Positions 18,768-27,317 of a stretch of 64,000 nucleotides of DNA are shown one piece after another (within the stretch, counting starts at the first letter, position 1; every line of letters begins with the position of its first letter). The position numbers and the translations under genes were made by a program. The stretch comes from Pseudomonadota bacterium (GTDB lineage: Bacteria; Pseudomonadota; Gammaproteobacteria; Steroidobacterales; Steroidobacteraceae): the NCBI GenBank assembly GCA_021847105.1, contig JAJZUT010000007.1, positions 1 to 64,000 of the forward strand. The letters run 5' to 3'. The notes below the pieces were generated by a model. That model made no database searches, was not told the origin of the DNA, and saw nothing but the letters and a program-made list of their open reading frames with translations.

Positions 18768-20054
18768 TCAGAGCCTGGGACCGACTGCCGCGGCAAGGGC
18801 CTGATCCAAATCCGCAAGGATGTCGTCGATATGCTCAATGCCGACGCTGAGCCGCAATGTCTCGGGGCCGATCCCCGCACGCCGCTGCTCCTCCGGCGAC
18901 ATCTGCCTATGGGTAGTCGACGCTGGGTGGCAGGCCAGGGATTTCGCATCGCCCAGATTCACGAGGCGCTTGAAGAGCTTCAATGCGTCGTAAAAGCGTG
19001 TGCCCGCATCGTAACCACCTCGGATCGCAAAGGTAAGCAGCGAGCACGTCTTCCCCTTTAGATATTGCTGAACCAGCGGGTAATAGGGGCTATCTGGAAA
19101 TCCGGCGTAGCTGACCGAGGCAACCCTCTTGTCGTCGCGCAGGAATTCGGCAACGCGCCGGGCATTATCCACGTGCCGCTCCATGCGCAGTGCGACCGTC
19201 TCGATTCCCTGCAGCAGTAACCATGCACTCAGCGGCGAGAGCACCGATCCCATGGTGCGCTGGAAGACGCTTCGGCACCGGCCGCAATACGCCTTGGCAC
19301 CATAGTGTTCCGTGTAGACCAGGCCGTGGTAGGACTCATCGGGGGTCGTCAGCATTGGAAATCGAGCTGCGTGTTCCTGCCACGGGAACCGCCCACTGTC
19401 AATGATCACTCCACCCAAGGTCGTGCCGTGCCCGCCGAGAAATTTTGTGAGCGAATGCACAACCACGTCTGCACCGTACTCGATGGGACGCACCAGAATG
19501 GGCGTCGGCACTGTGTTGTCAACGATCAGCGGCACTCCGGCTTCATGGGCCACTCTGGCCATTGCCTCAATGTCGCACACGTTGCCGGCGGGATTACCGA
19601 CCATTTCGCAATAAACGGCGCGGGTGTTCTCGTCGATGAGCGCAGCGAGAGAGGCCGGTCGATCATCAGGCGCGAAGCGGGTCTCGATACCGAGTTGCGG
19701 CAGGATATGGGCAAAAAGCGTGTGTGTGGTGCCATAGAGTTGTGGCACGGACACGATGTTTCGGCCCACCTGCGTGACGGCAAGAATGGCGTAATGCAGG
19801 GCGGCCTGCCCCGAACTCACACAGAGCGCATCCACGCCGCCCTCGAGCTGCGCCATGCGCGTCTCGAGCACCTGCGTGGTCGGGTTTCCGATGCGGGTGT
19901 AGCGAAAGCCATCGACTTCAAGGTTGAACAGCGCAGCACCATGCTCAGCGCTGTCAAACGAATACGCCACGGTCTGGTAGATCGGAACCGCCACGGCCTT
20001 GGTAGTCGGATCGGCGTCGAAGCCGCCGTGCAACGCTATAGTTTCTGCTCGCAT
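18768..20054 (-). CDS. O-acylhomoserine sulfhydrylase-like PLP enzyme (MetY family)
   Basis: About 428 aa. ATG 20054 has a GAGG ribosome-binding site; an upstream in-frame ATG at 20081 would overlap the SDR gene. Cys/Met-metabolism PLP family features are present: YTRIGNPT, SGQAALHYAI, PLIVDNTVPTP and HSLTKFLGGHGT with the PLP lysine, plus SLACHPASTTH near the C-terminus. MetY enzymes replace the acyloxy group of O-acylhomoserine by a sulfur nucleophile; relatives in biosynthetic clusters use other nucleophiles. The O-acyl donor could come from the MetA-like enzyme at 26.3 kb. Placement between an SDR and a decarboxylase argues for a specialised pathway rather than routine methionine synthesis. 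Confidence 0.85.
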   Translation of the reverse strand: MRAETIALHGGFDADPTTKAVAVPIYQTVAYSFDSAEHGAALFNLEVDGFRYTRIGNPTTQVLETRMAQLEGGVDALCVSSGQAALHYAILAVTQVGRNIVSVPQLYGTTHTLFAHILPQLGIETRFAPDDRPASLAALIDENTRAVYCEMVGNPAGNVCDIEAMARVAHEAGVPLIVDNTVPTPILVRPIEYGADVVVHSLTKFLGGHGTTLGGVIIDSGRFPWQEHAARFPMLTTPDESYHGLVYTEHYGAKAYCGRCRSVFQRTMGSVLSPLSAWLLLQGIETVALRMERHVDNARRVAEFLRDDKRVASVSYAGFPDSPYYPLVQQYLKGKTCSLLTFAIRGGYDAGTRFYDALKLFKRLVNLGDAKSLACHPASTTHRQMSPEEQRRAGIGPETLRLSVGIEHIDDILADLDQALAAAVGPRL

Positions 20055-20061
20055 AGGTGCC

Positions 20062-20781
20062 TCAAGCGGTGTTGCCCGCATCCACTGTCAAGGTGGTTCC
20101 GGTGATGTTGTTCGCCGCGTCGCTCATCAGAAATTCCACAGCTCCCGCGACATCGGTGGGTTCCGCCATGCGCCGCAAAGCGCTGCGCCGCACGATTTGC
20201 TCGCGCGCGTGCTCATCGAGTTCCTGAGTCATCGCCGTGCTCACGAAGCCGGGGGCAACGGCATTGACGGTAATTCCCAGGGGGCCAACTTCGCGCGCGA
20301 GTGAGCGAGTGAAGCCCTCTAGCGAGGCCTTGGTCGCTGAATACGCCGAAAGCGCCTTGAAGCCGCTTTGGGCGACGATACTGGTGATGTTGACAATGCG
20401 TCCTTCCTTGGCGGCCATCATGGAGCGCAAGACGTATTTGGCCAAGAGAATGGGCGCAAGCGTATTGAGGCGTATCAGCGCCTCGATGTCTGCATCGCGC
20501 ATCATCGACAGCAGACCGCCCGTGCCGAGTCCGGCGTTGTTCACCAGCCCATAGAATGTCCCGAATTCCCGGCGCAGCTGCGCCACCGCTTGGCCAATGC
20601 CCGCCGTATCGGCCAGATTGCAGCTGCGAAAATGCAGCTCTCGCTGCTCCGCGCGCGCTGCGCGAAGTTCCCCGCTTTCCGTGCGCGCCAGCGCGATCAC
20701 TCGGAAGCCGCTCTGGGCCAACCGGCATGCGATGGCGAGACCAAGCCCCCGGCTACCGCCACTCACCAGCACGTTACGCAT
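20062..20781 (-). CDS. Short-chain dehydrogenase/reductase (FabG-like)
   Basis: About 239 aa. ATG 20781 is chosen because the protein then begins with the nucleotide-binding strand (MRNVLVSGGSRGLGLAIA). It contains the glycine-rich GGSRGLG motif, NNAG near residue 80, and YSATK with the catalytic Tyr and Lys; a Ser precedes at the expected distance (NITSIVAQS). It is a classical SDR, closest in pattern to 3-oxoacyl-ACP reductases, which would suit a carrier-bound substrate. It overlaps the ligase gene by eight bases and precedes the MetY-like gene by seven. Confidence 0.85.
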   Translation of the reverse strand: MRNVLVSGGSRGLGLAIACRLAQSGFRVIALARTESGELRAARAEQRELHFRSCNLADTAGIGQAVAQLRREFGTFYGLVNNAGLGTGGLLSMMRDADIEALIRLNTLAPILLAKYVLRSMMAAKEGRIVNITSIVAQSGFKALSAYSATKASLEGFTRSLAREVGPLGITVNAVAPGFVSTAMTQELDEHAREQIVRRSALRRMAEPTDVAGAVEFLMSDAANNITGTTLTVDAGNTA

Positions 20782-22144
20782 TGGGGCGCACCAGCTTGCC
20801 AGAGGGGGATACCGCAAGCGACGGCACGAAGTGGATCAGTGCCGGGACCTTATGCGCGGCCAGACTTGCGCGGCACGCGACCAGGATCTCCTGGCGCACG
20901 GTCTGTTCCCGAGCTGGATCGGCCGCTCCCGACACCTGGGTCTCGAGCACCACATCCGCGGTCACGACCGCGCCCGTGATCGGATTGCGACGGGCCTTCA
21001 CCAGAGACACTCGTACCGCGGGATGAGCATTGATGACAGCCTCGACTTCCTCGGGGTGGACCTTGAGCCCCCCCACGTTAATGACGCCGCCGGTGCGTCC
21101 CATGAAATGGTAGCGCCCGTCGCGCAGATCGAGCCGATCGCCCGTGTTCACGAATCCATCGGAATCTCTCAGTGCCGGAACATCACCCAGATAGCCCAGA
21201 GCGTTGCCGGGCGAGCGGATCCGCAATGTCCCGCCGCTCACGTCCAATTCGACGCCGTGACGGCGTTCGCCCACGAGCGTGTCCGGAAAGCCACTCAGCC
21301 CATCTTCCACCTCGAAAGCGACACCTGCCTCGGTTGAGGCGAAGGCATGCGCCACCAGAGCGGACGGGAATGCCGCACGCAATCCGTCGAGGATTCCCTG
21401 ATCGGCAATCTCACCCGAGAGGCGGACGTAGGCAGGTGCAAACCGATCGGCTGCGCCACTCATCAACGCCTTGCGCCAGTGCGAAGGCGTTCCCGAGATA
21501 TGCGAGACGTGATGGGCCGCCGCGCGCTCGATAAACGCCTCTGTCGATTCGTTTGGGCTCGAGAGCACCAGCGAGCCGCCCAGCAGTGCCCGCAGAAAAA
21601 TCTGCAGACCCCCATAGCGGCGGATGTCGTAAAAGGTGCTCCACGTCGTTCTCGGTCCCGCGGCGTCAATGAAATTGAGAAGGCTCGAGAGAGTATGCCG
21701 CACGAGCTTCGGAACGCCTGTGGTACCCGAAGTGAGCAGGACCCACTCGCTGTCAAGTTGGCGTTCACGCTTTACCGCGCACGGTATCGGCAGCTCGCTC
21801 GCCTCAAGCCGCAGCAATTTCCCCGCTGGCTCCAGTGACGGATCGCCGTCGCCGATCCACACATCGCACTCGGAGGTCTGCAGCACGTAGGACAGGTGCT
21901 CGCGTGCGGTGCCCGGTGGGCAGATGACCATGCGCCGTGCGATGCCGTCGAGCTCGATGAGCAGCAGGCCCGCAGTCAGCTGGCTCTGTACGCCAACGAC
22001 GACGTTGCGTCCTCGTAACGCATCGAGCTTTCCCGCCAGGCATGAAGCACTCGCGAGAGTCGCGCATGAAACGGTCCGCTCAGCGGTTTCGAGCGCACCC
22101 GCTGGCCGCCCGTTCTCGCGGAAGAGCGACTCCCACAGGGTCAT
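20774..22144 (-). CDS. AMP-forming acyl/aryl ligase (ANL superfamily)
   Basis: A 456-aa adenylate-forming enzyme, shorter than typical acyl-CoA synthetases (500-600 aa). Visible motifs are VLLTSGTTGVPKLVRHT (P-loop), AHAFASTEAGVAFEV (substrate/AMP region), FVNTGDRLDLRDG (ATP ribose-binding Asp), GGLKVHPEEVE (hinge region) and SPSGKLVR near the end with the catalytic lysine. It starts with an ATGA overlap on the carrier-protein stop, so the natural inference is that it activates an acid and loads it onto that carrier protein. The nature of the acid is unknown. Confidence 0.83.
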   Translation of the reverse strand: MTLWESLFRENGRPAGALETAERTVSCATLASASCLAGKLDALRGRNVVVGVQSQLTAGLLLIELDGIARRMVICPPGTAREHLSYVLQTSECDVWIGDGDPSLEPAGKLLRLEASELPIPCAVKRERQLDSEWVLLTSGTTGVPKLVRHTLSSLLNFIDAAGPRTTWSTFYDIRRYGGLQIFLRALLGGSLVLSSPNESTEAFIERAAAHHVSHISGTPSHWRKALMSGAADRFAPAYVRLSGEIADQGILDGLRAAFPSALVAHAFASTEAGVAFEVEDGLSGFPDTLVGERRHGVELDVSGGTLRIRSPGNALGYLGDVPALRDSDGFVNTGDRLDLRDGRYHFMGRTGGVINVGGLKVHPEEVEAVINAHPAVRVSLVKARRNPITGAVVTADVVLETQVSGAADPAREQTVRQEILVACRASLAAHKVPALIHFVPSLAVSPSGKLVRPNA

Positions 22145-22386
22145 GAGGACTGTGTTTGCGACTCGTAGAGTCTGATGAAATCACCGAAGGTCACCGGGAA
22201 TTCATCGGCCGTGTCGAACGGGTTGAATCCCATGCTCTCTTCAAGCCGAGCAGCAATCAGCGCAAAGCTCAGTGAATCCAGCCCGCTTTCCAGTAGTTTC
22301 GTCTCGTCCCGCAGCGGCACCAGCTGCCGTTGCTGATCGCGAGCGACTTCTTCGAAAAGGGTGGTAATTTCAGATCGGATACTCAT
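22141..22386 (-). CDS. Acyl/peptidyl carrier protein
   Basis: An 81-aa acidic helical protein with the phosphopantetheine site LESGLDSLSFAL; Ser38 should carry the prosthetic arm. A GGAG-type ribosome-binding site sits just before ATG 22386. It is the first gene of the lower part of the minus arm and overlaps the AMP ligase by four bases. Candidate loaders are that ligase and, upstream, the amino acid:carrier-protein ligase at 24.1-25.0 kb. It is not a housekeeping AcpP, whose site reads GADSLDTVE. Confidence 0.9.
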   Translation of the reverse strand: MSIRSEITTLFEEVARDQQRQLVPLRDETKLLESGLDSLSFALIAARLEESMGFNPFDTADEFPVTFGDFIRLYESQTQSS

Positions 22387-22696
22387 CTCCGCACTCCTAC
22401 CGCGCGCTTTAATGTCATTCTATGAACAAGGAGTCGAAAAACGACGCTCTGCACCTTTTATTAACGTATCGTGTGCAGGATCGGCAAACTGTGCCGAATG
22501 TCATGCTTCGGCACATCGCCTTATCCTATAGCGCCGCAGCCCCATGCGCAAAGTCCTTTGATGCCCGCCCGACAGACCGGCGCCCTAAGGGCGATCGGCT
22601 CCCGCGGCAACCGTACCCGCGCCGCAATGACCTCGACCGTCAGCCGGCATGGTACGCGATCCATCCTTTCGACTGACTCGCCTCCGGCAATTCGAC
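22387..22696. other. 310-bp intergenic region upstream of the carrier-protein operon
   Basis: No credible coding frame. It separates the NTF2-like gene from the carrier-protein gene on the same strand, so it probably holds a second promoter. It contains a perfect inverted repeat (22490-22515). Reading the minus strand below that repeat there is a weak TTGCCG / TAATAA pair with about 18 bp spacing. Confidence 0.45.
22490..22515. promoter_or_regulatory. Perfect inverted repeat, candidate operator
   Basis: TGTGCCGAA, eight bases, TTCGGCACA: two perfect 9-bp arms spaced like a regulator dimer site (about 17 bp centre to centre). It lies just above 100 bp upstream of the carrier-protein start, next to a weak promoter-like pair on the minus strand. 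It could also fold as a hairpin but has no T-run. Operator function is inference. Confidence 0.45.
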
Positions 22697-23095
22697 TCAG
22701 ACCGGCGCGAAAAATTCCACATAGGAACTGATCTGGTCACCGCTGATTTCAACCAGATCCATCAGCTCAGTCGCGACACTCACGCCAGTGATGCGCGAAT
22801 GAATCACAGCCCGCCAGTGAACCGCCGCCCGATTGCCATCGATGACACGGGTCAGAACCTCGTGGCGGGACAGACTGAACGATTTCAGCAGCACGGCCAA
22901 CCAGCCGCGAATCTGTGCTCCGTCGCTGACCGAGATGGCGATTGGCTTGCCATCGCTGGAGCCTGAGATCCGAAACTGCGCCGTTTTCGCAAAGAGTGCC
23001 GCAAGCCGGTCGAGCTCACCATTGAACCGCGCCGCATAGAGCTCATCCAGCACACGCCGGATGCGTTCACGATCGGTATCAGTCGTGTTTGTCAT
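22697..23095 (-). CDS. NTF2/SnoaL-like small protein
   Basis: A 132-aa single-domain protein. The helical start (RIRRVLDELYAARFNGELDRLAALFAKTAQFRI) and the strands with AVHWRAVIHS and LMDLVEISGDQISSYVEFF fit the NTF2-like cone fold (SnoaL or ketosteroid-isomerase type). Members act as small isomerases, cyclases, dehydratases or binding proteins. No catalytic dyad can be assigned. It begins six bases after the hydrolase gene ends, so it is co-transcribed with the hydrolase and the amino acid:carrier-protein ligase. Confidence 0.75.
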   Translation of the reverse strand: MTNTTDTDRERIRRVLDELYAARFNGELDRLAALFAKTAQFRISGSSDGKPIAISVSDGAQIRGWLAVLLKSFSLSRHEVLTRVIDGNRAAVHWRAVIHSRITGVSVATELMDLVEISGDQISSYVEFFAPV

Positions 23096-23101
23096 AGTTA
23101 C

Positions 23102-24037
23102 TCAGCTCAGCCTGGCACGGATGTCCGCGCCGATCGCTTGATACGCCTGCGCCACGTAGGGAATCACCATGCCAAGGCCGTAGAACAAGTGGATCATACC
23201 CGGATGACAGCGGTAGCTCACCGCGACCCCAGCCTGCTCCAGCTTGCCGGCGTAGTCGCTCCCGTCCTCGCGCACCGGGTCACATTCTGCGGTATGGATG
23301 CACGCCGGCGGCAGACCGAAGAAATCTTCGGCCTGCAGTGGCGATACCCGCGGGTCCGCCGGATCCGTCCAGTCATCGACATAGTGCACCAGATCATGCT
23401 CGAGCGTCTCGCGATCCAGCAAATCACCGTGATCGTAAAATCGCCGCGCAGTCCGCTGCGGCCGGTAGTCGAGAATGGGGCACAGCAGTATCTGCAGCGC
23501 GAATCGGCTCCTCGTCGCAGCTGAAACGCTGCGGCAGGCTGCAATCGCCAATGTCGCACCCGCTGAGTCTCCGCAGACCGCAATTCGCCCGGCGTCCATC
23601 CCCAACTCAGCGGCATGCTCCAGGAGCCAACGGCTCGCGAACGAGGCGTCGTTGATCGCCGCCGGGAAGCGCGCCTCGGGCGCCAGGCGATAGCCTACGG
23701 CCACTACCCTGAAACCGCTCGCGTTCGCGAGACAGCGCGCAATGCCGTCATACGCATCCAGACTGCCGGCCACCAACCCACCACCATGAAAATAGACAAT
23801 TGCCGGCAGCGCCTCCTGGGCCGCGCCTTGAGGTGTATAGAGCCGAAACGGCAGTGCGCCTCCCGGCCCCGGCATGCTGTGCTCCTCGACAGCATCGACT
23901 TCTGGAGGCTCTCCCCCCAGGCTCAGTAGGCGCCCCAATGCCTCCCGGCGCTCATTCACACTCAGCCCCTCGACCCGTCGGGGCGCGCTCGCCCTCAGTC
24001 GCTCGAGGAACCGCCGGGCATGGGGGTCGAGAGTCAT
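23102..24037 (-). CDS. Alpha/beta hydrolase, hormone-sensitive-lipase family
   Basis: A 311-aa esterase-like protein with the HSL signatures YFHGGGLVAGS (oxyanion hole) and VCGDSAGATLA (nucleophile Ser in GDSAG), a DP(V)RED region for the acid and HPGMIHLFYG for the catalytic His. It has no signal peptide, so it is cytoplasmic. It may release a product from the carrier protein, acting like a type II thioesterase, or hydrolyse an ester intermediate. It ends 15 bp from the amino acid:carrier-protein ligase gene upstream. Confidence 0.85.
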   Translation of the reverse strand: MTLDPHARRFLERLRASAPRRVEGLSVNERREALGRLLSLGGEPPEVDAVEEHSMPGPGGALPFRLYTPQGAAQEALPAIVYFHGGGLVAGSLDAYDGIARCLANASGFRVVAVGYRLAPEARFPAAINDASFASRWLLEHAAELGMDAGRIAVCGDSAGATLAIAACRSVSAATRSRFALQILLCPILDYRPQRTARRFYDHGDLLDRETLEHDLVHYVDDWTDPADPRVSPLQAEDFFGLPPACIHTAECDPVREDGSDYAGKLEQAGVAVSYRCHPGMIHLFYGLGMVIPYVAQAYQAIGADIRARLS

Positions 24038-24051
24038 CTAACGAACGCGCG

Positions 24052-24978
24052 TCACATCTGCAACGCACGCCGGACCGAGTCCGGCCAGAGCCGTGGCTGA
24101 AGTCCGTGGACGCAGAACATCGCCACCGTCAACCGGTCCATGCCGAAGGCCACGCAGCCGCTGTGCGCAGCCACGCCACTGGCATCGTGTAGACCCCAAA
24201 CCGCGCCGAAGTGGTCTTGATGGTAATTGAAGCTCATGCACGCTGTCGGCTTGACACCTTTGGCGTAAGGAATCAGGAGCTCGAACTTGAGCGACTGCTG
24301 ACGCTGACTCACTGCCATGACCTGTCCGACGCGCCCGAAAAATGGATCGCTCGCGACATCCAGTTCGCCCGGCAGGCCCAATTCGGCCGACAGTGTAGCC
24401 GCACGCGTCATCCATTGCTCCCGGAACGACAGCACGTCTTGCGGGGACCCAATGCGCACGTATTCCCGCATGCGAAACGACTGCAGCCGATCCAGCGCAC
24501 GCGAGGGCTCATGCCGGAAACAATCCGCCGAGACGTCGAAAAGCAATCCCCCAGCCGGCACCGGGCCTCGACTCGCCGCAATTGGGTAGGCGGGATAGCA
24601 GGCCGCCGGCGAGAGCACCAGGTCCGAGGCCTCCAGCGCATCGGTCCATCGACCCCCTTGCTCGTGCAGACTGGCCGCTTGCAGGATTTGCGCCTCCGTG
24701 CCGTGTAGCGCGCAGACGCAGCCGAGCAGATTGGGGAAGCTACCCAGGTATCCCGACTTTTCCACCTGCGCCCGACTCATCACTGGCGGGAATCGCAACA
24801 CCTCCGCCCGCGGATCGCGTAGTCGCGTGATCAGCGCTGAGAGACGCTGCAGAACATCTTCATATTGCGCCGTGCGCGCATAGACGCCGGGCACGCCCAT
24901 GGGGTGAAACAGTGCAGCGCGGATGGAGTCGAACGACTCGCTCGCAGCCGCTTCGTGATCGAGGTTTGTGCCGCTCAT
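24052..24978 (-). CDS. Amino acid:[carrier protein] ligase (seryl-tRNA-synthetase-like)
   Basis: A 308-aa protein resembling the catalytic core of class II seryl-tRNA synthetase without its tRNA-binding arm. DCFRHEPSRALDRLQSFRMREYVRIG is split across the class II motif 2 region, and SGCVAFGMDRL near residue 275 is motif 3. Cys127, Glu172 and Cys275 fall with the spacing of the unusual Cys-Glu-Cys zinc site described for the Bradyrhizobium amino acid:carrier-protein ligase. That family adenylates a small amino acid (Gly or Ala in studied members) and attaches it to the phosphopantetheine of a stand-alone carrier protein. The partner here is probably the carrier protein at 22.1-22.4 kb or at 27.3-27.6 kb. 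The amino acid is unknown. Confidence 0.85.
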   Translation of the reverse strand: MSGTNLDHEAAASESFDSIRAALFHPMGVPGVYARTAQYEDVLQRLSALITRLRDPRAEVLRFPPVMSRAQVEKSGYLGSFPNLLGCVCALHGTEAQILQAASLHEQGGRWTDALEASDLVLSPAACYPAYPIAASRGPVPAGGLLFDVSADCFRHEPSRALDRLQSFRMREYVRIGSPQDVLSFREQWMTRAATLSAELGLPGELDVASDPFFGRVGQVMAVSQRQQSLKFELLIPYAKGVKPTACMSFNYHQDHFGAVWGLHDASGVAAHSGCVAFGMDRLTVAMFCVHGLQPRLWPDSVRRALQM

Positions 24979-24995
24979 GCCCTTGGCCTCAAAGC

Positions 24996-26204
24996 TCAGC
25001 CACTCAACACTGCAGAAATCGGCGTCATCATGGCCGTCATTGTAAAGTTGGACAAAATTCGATCATTGTTGATCATCAGTGGCGAGGAAAGGACATCACG
25101 CAAATGGCGTTCGACGCTGAATGGACTGTCGCAGCGGTACCCCGACAGACCACACACCCGCAGCGCCTTCAGCACGGTTGACACTGCCAATTCCGACGCC
25201 TGAACCTTTGTCAGTGTGATCTGTGACTGGAAATCCACCGAATTGAGCGCCTGTGCATCATTCATGATGCTCTCGTATCGCCGTATCGAATCGCTCAGCA
25301 TACCGCGCAGAGTCTTCAGGCTTGACAATACTTCCCCGAGTCGGGCGCCGCCGGGCGGCAGAGCTCCGTCAGCCTTGCGCGCCGCAGTGCGAACAAACGC
25401 CTGCGCCCGCATGGAGGCGCCGGCGGCGATGCCGGCCCATACCGAACCCCATAGAAGGTGTGCAAAGGGCACCATCGTATGTGAGTGAATCGATGCATAG
25501 GGCTCTGGCACGATCTGCTCGGGAACCCCTCGAGCTCGCAGGACGTAACCTTCACTGCAGGTCCCGCGCATACCCATGGTCTGCCAGCTCTGAATCGGAC
25601 TTAGCGTGTAGTCGTCCTTCAGAAACACAATCAGCACTTGATCCGAAGCCTCTGCATCCGCCGAGCGGCGAGCGGTCGTAACGATGCCATCGGCATGAGC
25701 ACCATAGGAGATGACGGTGGCCTGTCGTTCCAGCTCGATGTGATCGCCGACACTCGAAACTGCCGCTTCGCTCGAACGTACATTTCCGCCGGCTTGTCCT
25801 TCCGTGGTTGAAGAAGCCAGGAGTAATTGCTCGGCGCACAGTCTCCGCAGCAGACTCTCGATCACCGAACTACCGTGCCGATGGCGCACGAGGCATGCAA
25901 CCTTCACTTGGTGCATTGCGTAAATCATGCCGGTGGCTGCGCAATTCTGTGCCAGCCGGAAACATACGTCCGCAACCTGCCCAACACCTGCATCTTCCCC
26001 ACCCATCGATCGGGGAACCAAAATGCCGAGCAGTCCCTGCTTTCGAACCGCGTCGAACGCTTCGGCAGGAAAACGACCCGCCGAGTCCACATTTGTCGCG
26101 TGTTCGGCTGCGGTGGTGGCTGCCACCATTGCCCGCTCAGCGAGGGCCGATTCGGACCGACCCGGCGCTCGTTCGGCGACCGGGCTCAGGGAGGACGTGT
26201 TCAC
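24996..26204 (-). CDS. Acyl-CoA dehydrogenase-like flavoprotein
   Basis: A 402-aa protein starting at GTG 26204 with a GAGGT ribosome-binding site seven bases upstream. It shows acyl-CoA dehydrogenase architecture: helical N-domain with FDAVRKQGLLGILVPRSMGGE, central beta-domain with SWQTMGMRGTCSEGY, and C-terminal helical domain ending FSVERHLRDVLSSPLMINND. The adjacent carrier-protein ligase suggests it oxidises an aminoacyl or acyl group held on a carrier protein rather than CoA, as in pyrrole formation from prolyl carrier proteins. It is the first gene of the minus arm, facing the MetA-like gene across a 128-bp divergent promoter region. Confidence 0.85.
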   Translation of the reverse strand: MNTSSLSPVAERAPGRSESALAERAMVAATTAAEHATNVDSAGRFPAEAFDAVRKQGLLGILVPRSMGGEDAGVGQVADVCFRLAQNCAATGMIYAMHQVKVACLVRHRHGSSVIESLLRRLCAEQLLLASSTTEGQAGGNVRSSEAAVSSVGDHIELERQATVISYGAHADGIVTTARRSADAEASDQVLIVFLKDDYTLSPIQSWQTMGMRGTCSEGYVLRARGVPEQIVPEPYASIHSHTMVPFAHLLWGSVWAGIAAGASMRAQAFVRTAARKADGALPPGGARLGEVLSSLKTLRGMLSDSIRRYESIMNDAQALNSVDFQSQITLTKVQASELAVSTVLKALRVCGLSGYRCDSPFSVERHLRDVLSSPLMINNDRILSNFTMTAMMTPISAVLSG

Positions 26205-26332
26205 GATTTCGACCTCTTGCTGGGTTGTTTTCTTCCGTAAAGGCTATCATACGGTTAAAACGCGGGCATATGGGCGGGCAGGCATCACATCTTTAGGCCC
26301 CAGTCCATCTCGGCTCAAATGAGAAGCAAGTC
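26205..26332. promoter_or_regulatory. Divergent promoter region of the two-armed cluster
   Basis: 128 bp separate the start of the flavoprotein gene (minus) from the start of the MetA-like gene (plus), so promoters for both arms must lie here or overlap the gene starts. A -10-like TATCAT is at 26245-26250 on the plus strand, but I see no well-spaced -35. No palindrome stands out. Confidence 0.4.
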
Positions 26333-27310
26333 ATGCCGCTTGAGATTGAAACACCCTCGATTGACGGCCGGCGCGACGATTCAATAGTCGTTGGCCTGAT
26401 CAACAATATGCCGGACGCAGCGCTCACGGCCACTGAGCAGCAGTTTGCAAGTCTGCTGGCTGCCGCTTCGGGTCCGCGGCGGGTCCGGCTGCGGCTGAGT
26501 CACATTGCGCAAATGCCACGGGAGCCTCAGTCGCTTGAGCGCTTCGCCCAGTATTACTGGCCGCTGGAGGCGCTGTTGGCCGGTCCGCTGGACGCGATCA
26601 TCGTCACTGGCACTGAGCCGCGAGCAGCGGCCCTCGGGGAAGAGCCGTACTGGGAACCGCTGTGTGAGCTCCTCGATTGGGTCCAGGACAAGGCTCTCTC
26701 GAGTATCTGGTCCTGCCTTGCGGCGCACGCGGCCGTGCAGGCTCTCGACGGCATTTGCCGCCGCCGACTCCCCGAAAAGCGCTTTGGCGTATTCCACCAT
26801 ACCGTTACGTCCGATACGCCACTGCTCAAGGCAGTCAGCGCGCCGCTGCTAACGCCGCACTCACGCTGGAACGAACTGGTCCCGGAGGAACTCCGGGACG
26901 CCGGATATACGCTCGCCAGCAGTTCGCCGGACAGCGGAGCCGATGTGTTCCTGCGCGAGGACCGAGGCCTGTTCATCTGCTTCCAAGGTCACCCGGAATA
27001 CGAGAGCACGACTTTATTAAAAGAATACCGCCGCGACGTCGGGCGCTTCCTACGCGGGGAGCGCGAGGGGTGGCCCTCCCCCCCAGCCGGATACCTCACG
27101 CGCGAGGCGCTTGAGCAGTTGACGGCATTCCGCACGCGCGCCGAGGGGTCCGGCGACCCGGAATTGCTCGAGCAGTTTCCGAAAATCGAACCCGGATCGG
27201 GTATCCAGGTGAATTGGCGGCACAATGCTGTTCAAATATACAGTAATTGGCTGGCCCACCTGGCCGATACGAGAACCGCTGCGCGCTGCCGCGCTTCGGT
27301 GCAGGTATGA
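26333..27310 (+). CDS. MetA-family (homoserine O-acyltransferase-like) enzyme
   Basis: A 325-aa protein of the MetA (glutamine-amidotransferase-fold) family. Conserved pieces include GLINNMPDAALTATEQQF near the start, SSIWSCLAAHAAVQ with nucleophile Cys128, LPEKRFGVF, TPHSRWNE and FQGHPEYES with His220 and Glu222 of the catalytic triad. Canonical enzymes acylate homoserine with succinyl- or acetyl-CoA. The loop that sets acyl-donor choice (TGAPxG/E in studied enzymes) reads TGTEPR here, so the donor is not predictable. A carrier protein follows seven bases later, raising the possibility of an acyl-carrier donor. The acylated product could feed the MetY-like enzyme in the other arm. Confidence 0.82.
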   Translation: MPLEIETPSIDGRRDDSIVVGLINNMPDAALTATEQQFASLLAAASGPRRVRLRLSHIAQMPREPQSLERFAQYYWPLEALLAGPLDAIIVTGTEPRAAALGEEPYWEPLCELLDWVQDKALSSIWSCLAAHAAVQALDGICRRRLPEKRFGVFHHTVTSDTPLLKAVSAPLLTPHSRWNELVPEELRDAGYTLASSSPDSGADVFLREDRGLFICFQGHPEYESTTLLKEYRRDVGRFLRGEREGWPSPPAGYLTREALEQLTAFRTRAEGSGDPELLEQFPKIEPGSGIQVNWRHNAVQIYSNWLAHLADTRTAARCRASVQV

Positions 27311-27317
27311 TTTCACC

